The translations under genes were made by a program, and so were the position numbers. Source: Argopecten irradians (Eukaryota > Mollusca > Bivalvia > Pectinida > Pectinidae). From it: a DNA stretch of 64,000 nt. How positions within the stretch are numbered: position 1 is the stretch's first letter; every line of letters begins with the position of its first letter. The notes under the pieces were generated by a model. The model was given only the letters and a program-made list of their open reading frames with translations. It was not told where the DNA came from and searched no databases. The stretch is from positions 60,362,567 to 60,426,566 of the forward strand of contig NC_091135.1 in the NCBI RefSeq assembly GCF_041381155.1. Direction: 5' to 3'. Positions 48,822 through 61,371 of the stretch are shown here, in pieces.

Positions 48822-51330
48822 ATGCCTGGTATGTCCCGCTCGGGTCAGCGTCAGGGGTCTGCTCATGGGTGTTCCCATTTCTATGAGGAACGGGACCCAC
48901 ATGATGCATGTCCCCTATGTCGCCCTTGTCATGAGTCCTCTCCTTGTGAACTTTGTCCAGTTGGAGAGGCTCTTGGCCAGGCCGGCATTACACCAAGGCG
49001 ATCTTCGTCCTCCCGTAAGAGGGATTCGTCCTCATCTTACGGGAGGAGAAGGAAGCAGGCTTCTAGTTTGTTTCTGTTCCTGTCTCGGCAGTTCCTGTCT
49101 CTACAGGTTCTTCTCGAGATCAGGGGGTGGTCCCTCCTGTCCAGGATGTTCCTGGAGTAGGGGAGGGGCAGCCTGACCCTGACGTTTCTCGATCTAGGGT
49201 CGAATTGGCTGGGAATGCTCGTAAGCTTCCATGCTTGCCTTCGGGTAGGGACTACCAGCCGCCGGTCTCTGACGTTGTCAGCGGCTCCGGCATTCCAGGT
49301 GGTGTTGCTGTTGGGGGCGGTCTTGATGCCGGACCTATTCGTCCGAGTTTGGGTTCAGGGACTACAGACTTCCTTTCTGGTTTGTCCGTTTCCACTGGGA
49401 TTAGTGATGCGCAGCTCTCTAATCCCGGCATCAATTCTGGTCCAACTTTCCCTCCCGTCCAGTTACCTGGTCCCGGTCCTATTAGGTCCGCCTCCTGAGT
49501 GTGCTGGCTCGGTTTTCCCAGGGGGTCATCCTCAGGGTCCTGGGTTTGTTGGTCAGGTGTCCGATTTTCGGCCTCCTTTTTCCCCCTGGCTTAGGGTATA
49601 CGGGTGCCTGCAGGCAACCATCCTTGGGCCCCCCCAACCAGCCTGCGGATGGTTTTGGGTTTCAGCAGCATCCCGGCAGTTATGGGCCTGGCCCATACAT
49701 GTCCGGGTTTCCACTTGGAGGGAGTGGTGGTCCAACCTCGTCCTTTGGTCAGGTTGGCCAGCCCCAGTCTCAGGCAGGCCAGTTTGGCCAGTTCTGGGGT
49801 CACTCCCAACCCACGGGACCTTTTCCGTATTTTCAGGGATACGGTTTTAACCCCATGGCTATTCCTTCTTGGAACCCTTGGGGTTTGGGTCTCTCCCTCG
49901 CGGAGACCTGTCAGCGGTTCGGTTGCTCCCCCCCAACCTACTGATGCTTCGGGTGCCGTTACGGCCGGTCCTAGAAAGGTTCGCCGGACCTTTAGGACTT
50001 TTCTCGTGCAGTCCCGTTTGTCTCCGAGTCCAAGGGTCGTGCTTCGACCGTTAGGTCGAAGCCCTCAGCTTCTGTGGTTAGGAGTTCGGCTCCTAAACGC
50101 CACTTGTTGGAGCCTGCTCAGGAGAGTTTTCCTGAGTCTGTCTCTTTTGCTGGCCCTTTTCTCCCCGTTGGGACCTCGGGTCCAGGCAACGAGGAGGATA
50201 TGGACTGTGAGGTCGTGGGTTTGGCAGAGGATGATGATGTTGTTCATCTCTCCCCTGGCTGCTCCGATATTGACCAATCTGGTTTGTCGGATGCAGATCC
50301 TCAGGTTGAGGATTTCCAGGAGGAGGGTGACCTCGAGGCTGCTGAGGTGGATGCCCAGCAGGTTTTGTCTGGGATGCGGGCATTTAGGGCCGATGTATCT
50401 CGGATTCTCGGGGCGGAGGTTTGCCCACCACCTTCTGCATCATCCATCCCGGAGTCCACCACCCTTTTGGGTTCTTTGGTGGCTCCACGGGCATCTGCTC
50501 AGTCAGATCGCTCACTGCCAGAAGGCACTATTGTGTCTTCAGCTCTGGCCACTGCCCAGTCTCGAGTTATGGAGAAGAATTCTTCTTCATCTCGCACGCC
50601 TGGGTTTGCCGGGTTGCAGCTCAGTGTTGGTGATTTATCAGAGGTTCAGGCCTCTGATTATGCCATTCACGATGGACTGCTGTCCTCTCAGCCAGCTAAG
50701 CTGGAGCCTAGAGAATTGGCAGCTTGGCCCGGCAAGTCAGTGGACCAGGTGGTGTTCGGCTCCAAGGAGCACCACAAGATGGAGAGGCTGCTGCGCCTTC
50801 CCATTCAAATTCTGTCTTATATAGACTTTCTGACGGTTAGTCTATATAGGGTATCCGATGTGCCTGAGGGTCGGATATCTGAGACAGAGCAGGCCGACAT
50901 TCAGGACAGAGTTACCTCTGCCCTGAACAGGGCATTGAGAGCCTAGGCGTCTTTACAGGTGTCATTGCTCGCCAATGTCTTGTTGGCTAGGCGTTTTTCT
51001 GTGTTGAAAAACCGCCCGGTCGAAGAACCTTACCGGTCCCGATTGTTGACTGCCCCCTTCTCTGGGTCCACTCTTTTTGGAGGGACACTTCCTTCTGTTC
51101 AGAAGGATTTGAAGGAGGACTCGGTCGCTTCTGCCCTTCTTTTGAAGAGATTGCAGACCGTGAAGGCCAGTACCTCGCAGGGGTCCGTGCCTCCCAAGAA
51201 GAAGGCTAGAACTTCAGCTCCTCAGTCTTCTGCGCAGCCGAAGTCGAAGCCTTACTTCAAGGACAACAAGGGGAAGGGTAAGAAGGGCAAGAACCCTCCT
51301 GGGGGTAAGAAGAAGAGTTCCTGACTCTTT
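48822..51330 (+). mobile_element. Gag-like region of the DIRS-type element
   Basis: Opens at an ATG after an AT-rich leader and soon shows a Cys/His cluster (HDACPLCRPC, then further paired Cys), then Pro/Gly/Ser-rich sequence, an acidic segment and a very basic C-terminal tail (Lys-rich). This layout fits the poorly conserved first protein of DIRS elements. Several frames contribute in the family's usual overlapping fashion; recognised by position and composition rather than by homology. Confidence 0.55.
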
Positions 51331-51499
51331 TTCCCCCTCCTTGGCCATTCCAGACGAGGGGTCTGTTCTGGAGGACTCCGCTCCTCCAGTTTTAGATTCC
51401 GGTCCTTCTCCCGCAGGATTCAGTTTCGGGTTAGGAAGCGATTCTCCCGCCTGGGAGGGTCTCGATCTTCCTCGTCCCGATCTTCCTGTAGGAGGTCGT

Positions 51500-52345
51500 C
51501 TGTCCTTCTTCCTCCCAGAGTGGAAGGAAATCACAGAGGACACATGGGCCTTGTCTGTGGTAAAGGAGGGGTTGGGCATTCCAGAATGTTTCTGGTTCGG
51601 AAAAAGTCCGGAGCTTGGCGTCCCATCATAGATCTAAGTGCCTTCAACAGGCACGTAGATTCTCCTCACTTCAAGATGGAGACTCCACGGAGCATCATAG
51701 CTTCGGTGAGAGAGGGGATGTGGGCTACTTCAGTAGATCTGAAGGATGCCTACTTCCACATTCCCATCAAGAAGTCGGCACGGAAATTCCTCCGTTTCAC
51801 TTGCAACGGGAAGGTTTTTCAGTTCCGGGCCATGCCTTTCGGGCTCACGACAGCTCCTTTGGTTTTCACCAAGCTGCTGCAGGTTGTCGTGGGGTTTCTG
51901 CACTCCAGGGGAATAGATGTTCACATCTATTTCGACGATTCCCTCATGCTCCACCTAGTGCGGGAATCTTTGGTGCAGAACACCCGTCTGGTCCTGAAAC
52001 TTTTGCTCAAAGTCGGCTTCATTCCTTCCAGAGAGAAGTCCGAGGTCTCCCCTTCTCGAGACTTTGTCTTCCTGGGAAACCGTTTCAACACGGTTCAGGG
52101 CATTGCCCTTCCACCTTTTGAGAAGTTCGAGAAGGCCAGAGATCTTGCTCTGACCTTCATCAGTTGGTCACACGTCCAGGTGCGTTGGTTTCTCAGTTTT
52201 CTGGGTTATCTCAACTCCCTGGCAGATGTAGTCCCCCTTGGGAGACTTCACATCAGACCTCTCCATCTATGTTTCTCCTCGCGAACTGGGTTCCTGCCAG
52301 CAGGGAATGGGAGGCTTGGCTTCCTCTCAACCAGTCCGTGAAGGA
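51500..52345 (+). mobile_element. Reverse transcriptase region of the DIRS-type element
   Basis: Successive RT blocks are visible: the VRKKSGAWRPIIDLSAFN start, SVDLKDAYFHIPI, FRAMPFGLTTAPLVF and the catalytic box HIYFDDSL. The block spacing and the PFGLTTAP signature match DIRS and LTR-class reverse transcriptases rather than LINEs. Confidence 0.9.
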
Positions 52346-52379
52346 GTTTGCACGGTGGTGGACTCTCAAAGACAATGTT

Positions 52380-52800
52380 CTACAGGGGGTTCCGTTGTCC
52401 AAGCCAGCTCCCACCATGACCTTGTTCACGGACGCGTCCATGACAGGTTGGGGGGCTTACCTCGATGGCCATTGCCGGTCGGGGGAATGGTCTGGGGATC
52501 AGCTCTCCGAGCACATCAATGTGCTGGAGATGAGGGCTGTTCTGTTGGCTTTGCAGGCTTTTCGAAAGATTCTGCATTCCAAGGTGGTTTGTGTGGCTAC
52601 GGACAACTCTACAGTTGTCGCGTATCTGGAGAGACAGGGGGGGACAAGGTCCCACGTCCTTTGTGCCCTCGCTATCCGTGTTCTTCTTCTCTGTCAGGAA
52701 ATGCAGTTGACTATTCTAGTCAAGCATCTTCCAGGCAGGTTAAATGTTCTGGCGGATACTCTCTCCAGGCGCCGCCAGCCGGTTCTGACAGAATGGCAAC
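52380..52800 (+). mobile_element. RNase H region of the DIRS-type element
   Basis: LFTDASMTGWGAYLDG, then INVLEMRAVLLALQAF, then VATDNSTVVAYLERQGG and PGRLNVLADTLSR supply the ordered acidic residues (D, E, D, D) of a ribonuclease H. It directly follows the RT region as in all DIRS elements. Confidence 0.9.
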
Positions 52801-53229
52801 TAAATCCCTCGATCTTCGAGGGCATTTGTCAGGTGTGGGACAGGCCTCATATAGACCTTTTCGCCCACTTCCCTGAACAATCAGCTGCCAACCTTTGTCT
52901 CTGCGGTGCCAGACCAATTGGCTTGGGCTGTGGACGCGCTATCTCTGGATTGGGAGGGGATGCAGGCTTATGCATTCCCTCCATTCAACCTGGTGGGCAG
53001 GGTTCTACAGAAGTTTCGGACGCATCATTGCTCCCTCCTTCTGATAGCGCCCCTGTGGCCGAGACAACCATGGTTTCCGGAGCTATTGTCGTTTCTGGTG
53101 GATGTTCCTCTGGTTCTTCCACTCAGATCCAATCTCCTGCGCCAGCCTCGATCACGGACGATGCATTCACGTCCCGAGATCCTCCACCTTCACGCGTGGA
53201 AGCTATCTCAGGAGGCCTCGCTCAGGCAG

Positions 53230-54280
53230 GCTTTTCTTCGGACGTGTCAGCCCGCATCGCCCGATCAATTAGGTCTTCCTCTTCTGCCGTCTACCAGTCA
53301 CGCTGGAAGATCTTCTGTGATTGGTGTATCGGCAGGAAGATTGATCCGATCAAGGCTTCTGTCCAGCTGATTGCAGATTTCCTTCTCTATTTATTTAGGG
53401 AACGGAATCTCGCCTCTGGTACTATTGCGGGATACCGCACAGCTATTGCCAGTGTACTGTCTTTTCATGATAGGCGAGAGGTAGGTTCTTCCACCTCGTT
53501 GTCTGCTTTGATTAGGGGCTTCAGTCTGGACAGGCCTAGGGTACGGCAGTTAGCTCCACAGTGGAACCTAGCTCTTGTGTTAGAGTCACTGAAGGGGGCT
53601 CCTTATGAGCCTTTGGGGTCTGTCTCCCTAAAGTTTTTAACTTTTAAGACTGTCTTCCTGCTTGCCCTTGCCTCAGGCCGTAGGAGGAGTGATATCCATG
53701 CTTTGTCTGTTCACTCTTCGTGCCTTCGTTGGGCCAGAGATAGCTCTGCCGTTACCCTTCTCACTGATCCTGCCTTTTTGGCAAAGAATCAGGTTCCTGG
53801 TTTTTCGCCCGATCCCATTAGGATTCCTTCCTTGACAGTCTCTGTTGAGTCTGAGAAGAATGATCAGTTGCTGTGCCCCTGTCGAGCACTTAGGTTTTAC
53901 CTTGATAAAACTAGGGGGGGGGGGGGGGGCGAGGTACTCGATCTCGTCTATTCTTGCCCATTAAACAGGGTCAGCAGGATATCTCCTTCCAATCCATTTC
54001 CAGATGGATATGTCAGGTGATCAAGATTGCTTATGAGCTATCTAATGATCTATCTCGGGCGAAATGTAAGGTGAGGGCTCATGAGGTTAGAGCCCTTGCA
54101 GCTTCTTTGGCTCTCCTAAATGGGTCCTCATTCCAGGACATCATGTCTGCTGCCTTTTGGCGTGGTCAGTCTACTTTCACTGACTTTTACCTCCGGTCCC
54201 TGTCCTCTCATTCTGAGGGACTGTTTTCCTTGGGTCCAGTTGTGGCGGCTCAGTCTGTGACTGTTCCTCCGCCCTAGACA
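53230..54280 (+). mobile_element. Tyrosine recombinase region of the DIRS-type element
   Basis: An N-terminal SAM-like core-binding segment (SAVYQSRWKIFCDWCIG, ADFLLYLF, TIAGYRTAIASV) precedes a catalytic part with ALASGRRRSDIHAL (first Arg), VRAHEVRALAAS (the H-x-x-R box) and a terminal TDFYLR with the candidate nucleophilic Tyr. In this order these are the landmarks of phage-type integrases as found in DIRS retroelements. Confidence 0.85.
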
Positions 54281-54799
54281 TGGTATTTATTTTTGGTTTT
54301 AACTGTATGCGGGCAGGCATCACGATGGTACTCCTCTTTTCTCTGAGAGGTATTCCATTTTTTATCCCTTTCCTTCGGGGGGTTCCTGGAACCCCTTTTT
54401 TATTCTCCCTACTGGGGCTTGTCTCCTGGATTTGACGTTTGATTGGGCTGCCTGGCTTCGGACTCTCCACTACGGTAAGACGAATTCGCATACTAAAGTT
54501 ATGGTAACGTATTACTGAAATGAAATTGAGGTTTTTCAATGTAAAACCAATTTTCATGATGTAATACTTACCATAACTTTATGGAGTCCCACCCTTCTGT
54601 TTCCTCCCCTTTCCTCCTCAGCCATTTTGCCCCTGTGGCTCCATAAAGGGTTTTTGAGGAAGGGAGACCACTCTATGTTACTCTCGTCGAGTACGAGATG
54701 AGGTACGGTAGGGAGACGGGATTCTCAAATCTTAAGTTTGTTGGTAAAGTTATGGTAAGTATTACATCATGAAAATTGGCTTTACATTGAAAAACCTCA

Positions 54800-55035
54800 A
54801 ATCACTCTCTGGGACAGTATAGCTTAATCACTCTCTGGGACAGTATATACCTAAATCACTCTCTGGGAGAGTATACCTTAATCACTCTCTGGGACAGTAT
54901 ACCTAAATCAATATATGGGATAGTATACTTAAATCACTCTCTGGGACAGTATACCTGAATCACTCTCTGGGACAGTATACCTAAATCACTCTCTGGGACA
55001 GTATACCTAAATCACTCTCTGGGACAATATACAGG
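54800..55035. repeat. 26-28-bp minisatellite, ~9 copies
   Basis: ATCACTCTCTGGGACAGTAT recurs with a spacer ACCTAA or ACCTTA. The first unit follows the last base of the DIRS-type element's terminal inverted repeat without a gap. Confidence 0.9.
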
Positions 55036-55503
55036 AAAATACTTAATACTGTATCACCATATTCAACCCAATAAATGCCCCATTCTCCTTTTTTACCTGG
55101 AAGAAAATGCAAATCGAAAATAAACCATTTGTTTCTTTATTTTGTTTATGGCATACTTTGTGCAATAATGTTGTAAAAGGTATTAGAAATTTAATACTTT
55201 TAAGGACCCCTCATGTTTTTATCAAATATTTGCATAATTGATTAACTATGTAATCAGCCTACGGTCTGATAAACGGAGCATAGTGGAGTTTAGACAATGT
55301 GGTATCCGAGGGTCGTTCATTCAATTATTGGGTCAATTATGGTATGTCTCATCTTATGAAATTGACAAATTATAGACCTATATACACGGTACTTTGGAAT
55401 GAACATGCTTTATCGAAAGGAACTGTATATACTGGAAACCATGAATAAAATGTAGTTGAAAAGCGGAAATCTGATTTACAACCCTTAACAAAATTATGAT
55501 GAT

Positions 55504-55592
55504 GTTAGAATCCTCTGCAAATCAGGAGCCATTCAAGACTTGGGATTGTTAGAATCCTCTGCAAATCAGGAGCCATTCAAGACTTGGGATTG
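55504..55592. repeat. 44-bp tandem duplication
   Basis: GTTAGAATCCTCTGCAAATC and what follows occurs twice in a row with essentially no difference, so the duplication is recent. Confidence 0.9.
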
Positions 55593-56132
55593 CTGAGATG
55601 AGCTCTGAAATAGCTCATTTGATTCACACATGAACTTTCTGAAATTCAATCAAAGTCAATTAAAACCAACACTAGTTTGGGAAAATATACTCATATGAGA
55701 TTTAAGTTTGAACTCTTGAAACCGGAAACATCTCACTATGATGAACTATGAACAAATTAGTACCTAATACAATGAAACTTTGCTTTAACGAATCCCATGG
55801 GACCAGAAGAATTAATTCATTATAACAGAAATTAGCTATAGAGTTCATGAAACTATAAGTTAATTACAGTCATAGGCCAATTGCACCCCGATTCAGCTTA
55901 GTTACCAAGTTAACTCACAAATTCCAAAGTCAGCGACAATGTTTTCTTTAGCAGATTTTCCATTATGGACAATTAATTGTATACTTGTTTCATTGTGTTT
56001 GATTTTCTTTCAATCAATTTCATTATTTTGACCCCAAGTTTCGCTTTAAAACAATTAGGCTACATGCAGCCAAAACTGGGGATTTGATATTCTTCGTAAT
56101 AAGCAAAACTTCAAAAATTCATCTTAAGAGAT

Positions 56133-56297
56133 TTTTACTGTACAAATATCACCCTAGAAAAGGATACAGCACTTACCAGGTATTAGTTCTACTGTACAAA
56201 TATCACACTAGAAAAGGATACAGTTCTAACCAGGTATTAGTTTTACTGTACAAATATCACACTAGAAAAGGATACAGTTGTAACCAGGTATTAATAC
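56133..56297. repeat. 54-bp repeat, three copies
   Basis: ACTGTACAAATATCACACTA followed by GAAAAGGATACAG and CCAGGTATTAGT at 56137, 56191 and 56245. It keeps an open frame because 54 is a multiple of three; no coding evidence. Confidence 0.9.
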
Positions 56298-56475
56298 TAA
56301 TCTGAGAGTAGTTTTCATTTAATTAATGATCTCTGACTACTGGTTCTTATGAAGTGATTTGAGTCGAAATTAAACTAACTCTCTTACATAAAAATGAGCT
56401 CTACTACCCAATAACATAATTTTATTGTTATATTCCACCCATGTAGCACGACTGGACTGGGTCTATCATTAGCGA

Positions 56476-56650
56476 CCATGTAGCTCAATTGGTAGAGAAT
56501 TTGTTTGGTATTCAGAGGTCAGGGTTCAAGCCCTGGTCTGGTCACTACATTTTCATCTCTCCTCTTACACTGATGATCAGTATAAGAACCATGGTGTGTC
56601 TTCGTTCAGGTCATGTAATCGTGGTCAAGGTAACCCCATAACACTTTATC
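56476..56650 (+). repeat. tRNA-derived SINE
   Basis: GCGACCATG then A box TAGCTCAATTGGTAGAG, then B box GGTTCAAGCCC and a closing TGGTCAC that pairs 6/7 with the acceptor side. The T stem has a mismatch and there is no clean anticodon arm, so it is not a working tRNA. A tRNA-unrelated body follows up to about 56650. Confidence 0.65.
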
Positions 56651-58269
56651 CAGTGTTTATATAAAAACGTTTACCTTAATTATCATGAAATGATTATCTG
56701 TGACATGTTTTGGATGGGTAGAAGTTCTTGTGGAGTGATATCCTGTTGAGGGTAGGACCTCATTATTGATTTGATCAACATAATTTGTTTGACTTATTGA
56801 ACAACTGTCAAAATGTCATTTCTAATTTACCTGTATTTCATTCCAGGGTATGATTTATGATCAAGATATGAATGCTGTATATTTCTATTGTAAATTACAT
56901 GTATTGACAATCAGACAATCTGTATAAACTTTCCATATTGAATATACATTAAATATTGTTTAACAAAGATACATGGTCTGATGGCTCTTTGGTGTGAAAA
57001 CTTATAAATATCTTGATTAGATGGCAGGGCTTATATTGTACATATCAAAGTGTTTGGAATATCATGTTAATATAACTGTTCAGCCTTTAAACATCGACTT
57101 TGGAAGTCAATATCTGTAATGTCTATGCTGGATATTATTAAACTATGATCCATATTTGATTTACATCAGAAATACCCATTGTAAATGAATACTTTGATGA
57201 AGGACATGTACAATCACATCCTTGGAATTCATTAGCAAATGACAAAATAGGTTCAGATCTTACCTATATTAGAGTCTGAAGCCTCTCATGTTCCATTATG
57301 ATCAGTCATATATTAAATCTTTGACAAGTTCGCTGTATAAAGTTAGTTTATCAGCATTTGATAATATTCTATACAAACTATGTATTTATAAAATACAGGA
57401 TTATACTTACTTATATGAAATATAGATAAAGGTTGTCTGATTGTGTTGTTGAAATTGCTATGAATATCTCATACAGCTAGAACTCTTCTTTATAGTAAAT
57501 TTATTTTATTCAAAATATTCTGCACCAAGTTATGAATTAGATTTTAAAGGTGTAAAGAGGCATTTTGAAATCTAACAAAGATTCCTGCTTCCTGTGAAAT
57601 AAATTGTTCTATAGTTAGGAGCTCACATAGATAATTTAGAAGATTTGTAAGCATACTCTAATATAGAAGATTGGTACGCCCAAGAGGTAAAAACCTCAAA
57701 CAATGGAGTAACAGAGTAAGACTGACAATGAATAATGTAACTTTTAAAGAGCTACTTAAGTCGTGAATACACAAGTGTTAGATTACATTTCATCATTCAT
57801 TTTATTGGCTGGCACCTTATATATCACTACCAAGGGCCAGAAACAAGTGGATGTCATGCTGGAATTACTTTCTCCTGGTGACTGTATATTGGATATGGTA
57901 TATTGGATATATTGAAAAGAATGTAGAAAACACGGGACTGATTGTTATTCCACTCAATGGTTATACTGGCTATCTTTGATCTGTTTCACTGACATGCTTT
58001 GTTATTTACGGCTGAGGTGTTTTGAAAAGCTTGCGTTGAAAGGGCAGTTTGTTTTGATAAGGAGTTAGTACATATGACATCAGTGATAAACAGTGGATCT
58101 GTTGCCACAGACCACATCGACCAATAGACAACTCCAGAATGACTTAATTTCCTTGTGTGAAATACGCTATGATTGGGTAGATGGAGAGCTATTTTAAGTA
58201 TTTGTATTATATCAGGAACTTTCATAAAGGGATCATAACATACTAACATTTGAGAGAGTCTGAGTCAAC

Positions 58270-58283
58270 ATGGGGGACAGTAG
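58270..58283 (+). CDS. Candidate first coding exon (MGDS-) of an unseen gene
   Basis: AACATGGGG gives a good start context (A at -3, G at +4); four codons later the frame meets AG|GTAAGTG, a perfect donor (GT at 58284). A gene starting here would run rightward with its next coding exons beyond those I could recognise, possibly outside the window. Only the start context and donor support this. Confidence 0.2.
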
Positions 58284-60004
58284 GTAAGTGCTGGTTTATC
58301 TGATAGTCTGATATATACCACCCCTACTGTATAGGGAATGTGTGGGACATTGTGGTAAGCATTTTATCTATATGGTAAAACTACCTGGAATATATCATGT
58401 TAGTATCAGGACCAATAATACTCTTTGATATAATATGAATTGGATTATCTTCTTTTTATATGCTTTAATTTATAGTGATGGAATTAGGAATTTTGTAAAA
58501 TACTGATAATTAAGGCTATTTTCAGGACTAGAAATTACATTGAACTATTTTCCTCAAATTTTTCTTATCCAAATTTTACAAAATGAATTACCCATAATTG
58601 ATCCAGTGCCTAATTAATGGCCTCCACACTATAAGAAATCTATACTGATGTGCTTGTTTCACAAATAAGACAGGATAGTGGAAGAATAGGCCCTAAATTT
58701 GATATCCAGGCCAGTATTGATCTATTACCTCCAGGCTGATACCATGTAATACACTTGTTAGCTATTTACTGCATCAATGTTAAAATATCAATAACTGTAT
58801 TTGTATATATAATCTATATACAATATTTATAAAGGTACTGGTGTAAATCGACAAGGGGACATTATATAGTTATTTAAATTTACAGATATTACATACACAG
58901 TACTTGAGAAAATGAGCATAAATTGGGCATTTTAAGAGTTCTTGAAAGATAAATGTTTTAAGGTATAAATGAACTTCACAATTATTTCCTATTTAGTAGA
59001 GTTGAGAATGTTTTTAGATATAGATGTAATTTTGATGGGGACCAACAAAAATAATTCAAACTAATAATGTGTTAAAGACACAGAAAGTGATTGTGTCTCT
59101 CCACTGCAATGTTTAGCACATCAGACCCACAGACCAGATGTAATAGGTCCAGAGATCCATTGAGGTCCACAAAACATCACATAACAAATGATACAGTTGT
59201 TCCATGTTTGCAAAAAGATCTGAAGCCTCTCAGAACTTAAACATCACAGAGCTTAGTATAGAATCATACAAAGTTTGTAGGTAGAACATACATTTTATCA
59301 TCATGGTTTAAGATGTTCTGAGTAATGAGTCTTTGAGTAGAGATTAAGCATTACAGAATAAGTAATATACTTCTCCAATTCTTTATTTTAGAATTCATTC
59401 TTTACTTTTGAAGTCTGGAGTGAAATAATACTGGCTTTATGAAGTATTAAATAATAATTTCTAGGCCAGCTCACACTATTAGCTATTTGTAAGTGTTCTT
59501 GACTGAGTATCTTTTTGTTTGAATACGCTATTTGCATTTACCAGGTAAAAGCTTTCAGTGATAAAGACCTTCAAATATCCTACTAAATTTTTTACCACAG
59601 TCTTATATGAAATTTATACTTGGTGATAAAAGTTAAAAACCATGTAAATTTCTGACCGAAGTGTAGAACATACAACTCTCCCTGTGTAAGGAGACCTAGG
59701 GGACCATATCCTGGTGACGGAGAAGTGTTTTCAGACACCCTGACATAAGGATGGTACTAAAATTACATGTATATGTTTATCCTGTCATAAAATAGTGTTG
59801 GTAGGGTCACATTAACACAAGGAATAGGTGACATAAAACATCTATAGTATTACAGCACTCCACTCTCCTGTAGTCTAACTATTGATGGGTGGGGTGTTCA
59901 GATCCCAGTGAATCAATAAATGGTACCATATACATTCACAAGAAGATCCCTTTTTCAACTTACGAGGTTGAAAATGTCCCTGTAAAATAGTTTAGTACCT
60001 CCAC

Positions 60005-60205
60005 TAGGGGCTCTGTTGGTGATGTGGTTGAAGTGCTAGACATAAACTTACACTGAGTTATGTTAATTAAAGCTCATGATTCACTTGCATATAGTTGCCA
60101 GGAACTGGATGAAAGTTGGTGGTTTCTCTCTGGAGTATTTGATTTTCCTCTTTCATCAAAAACTGACATTCCTAATTGACCATTTAACTAAACAAGATAT
60201 CAAAG
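60005..60205 (+). repeat. Old SINE copy
   Basis: GTTGCCAGGAACTGGATGAA, GGTGGTTTCTCTCTGGAGTA, CCTCTTTCATCAAAAACTGAC and the end CATTTAACTAAACAAG follow the same order as the copy at 60307. Heavily diverged. Confidence 0.5.
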
Positions 60206-60306
60206 AAAATTGGCTTATTTTTTAAGTCTGACATGAAGTCTTGGAATTCTCCCCTGCTGTTCATATATAAGAGCCTATAGCTTACCAGGATTTGCAGAAG
60301 GAAATT

Positions 60307-60520
60307 AGGAGCGACGGTGGCCGAGTGATGTCCCAACATATTACCACAAGCCTTCTACCTCTGGGTTATGAGTTGGAAAACCATGTGGGGCAGATGTCGG
60401 GTATTGACTACAGGTTGGTGGTTTTTCTTTAGGTATTCTGAAGTTCTTCCACCTCCAAAACCTAGCATGTCTTTAAATGACCTTGGCTGTTAATTGGATG
60501 TTAATTAATCAAACCAAACC
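60307..60520 (+). repeat. tRNA-derived SINE with conserved central domain
   Basis: GAGCGACGGTGGCCGAGTGA (A box), a degenerate B box GGGTTATGAGTTGGAAAACC, then GGTGGTTTTTCTTTAGGTAT, CTTCCACCTCCAAAACCTAG and the tail TTAAATGACCTTGGCTGTTA..TTAATCAAACCAAAC. The central segment and tail are those of a widespread bivalve SINE type as I know it; the exact family name cannot be checked here. Confidence 0.75.
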
Positions 60521-61333
60521 AATAAGGTGCAGCTGTAAATATATAGGGCCCTTAGATATACATACTGTACATCAACAGTTGAACTCCCAAAAAATGGCTT
60601 TGTCTTAGGTAGTAATTTGTTTTATCTTGTTTATGTCAAGATACATTTATACAAAGTTCTAAATATACTGAATTATAGACACATATATATACTACAACTC
60701 ATCTTTGATTTTAGTTAAAAAGTCTCTATCTTCATTGCCAGATGACAATGGTATTTTTTCGATTTAAATCTTCATTAAAATAAGTACATGTAGTGGTAGT
60801 GTTAAAATTGCCCATTTAAATAACGGAAATTTGTCACATTGGTTTGAGTGTTTGAACTATTGAGCTGAATACATAATGTACATGTATGTCATGACTCTGA
60901 AGTTGTTTGTTCTTTTAAATGTGGTAAAAAAGAGATCAGAAGAGATCTATCTGTACATGGCACTTCAACACCTTTTAGTCATCTACAAAAATACATTTAC
61001 TGAGATATTAGATTTGAATTCTGACATGTCAAATATAGGTGGAACTAAATCAACACTTGCTGTACCTGAGGGAGCTGTAAAGGTCAATACATTGGAGTGT
61101 AAAAGGCTGATCAGATAGTTATGATATATATGGCAGGTATTGTTCAGAAGGTGATTGTTGAGTACTTTACAACGGATTAAATAGTTGGTAATTTTAGCTG
61201 AGAGAGACCTTTAACATATATAACATGTATAATTATCGTTGATGTTTACAAATTTTTCAATTTCTTTTTCTGTATATCATCTCAATATGAGTAGATTTAC
61301 TAGTAACATTGAATTATTCTGTTTAGAATATCT

Positions 61334-61371
61334 AGAGGTATCCAGTCGTTCTAGAGGTATCCAGTCGTTCC
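61334..61371. repeat. 20-bp tandem duplication
   Basis: TCTAGAGGTATCCAGTCGTT occurs twice in immediate succession. Confidence 0.8.

Larger units (their letters stand above)
48650..54802 (+). mobile_element. DIRS-type (tyrosine-recombinase) retroelement, fossil
   Basis: The order is gag-like region, reverse transcriptase, RNase H, tyrosine recombinase, without an aspartic protease or DDE integrase; this is diagnostic of the DIRS order, which inserts with a tyrosine recombinase. No methyltransferase domain was seen. GC content is clearly above the flanks and codon-scale structure is well kept, so the insertion is fairly recent. It is broken, with roughly two to four apparent breaks, though DIRS elements naturally use overlapping frames and some may be native. 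The right end carries a ~57-bp inverted repeat pair (54526..54583 and 54745..54802). The left boundary is uncertain: no matching terminal repeat was found left of 48.8 kb. Confidence 0.85.

Noticed and set aside
56478-56552. tRNA gene
   Set aside because: A and B boxes and most of the acceptor stem are present, but the T stem is mismatched, no anticodon arm forms, and a SINE body follows.
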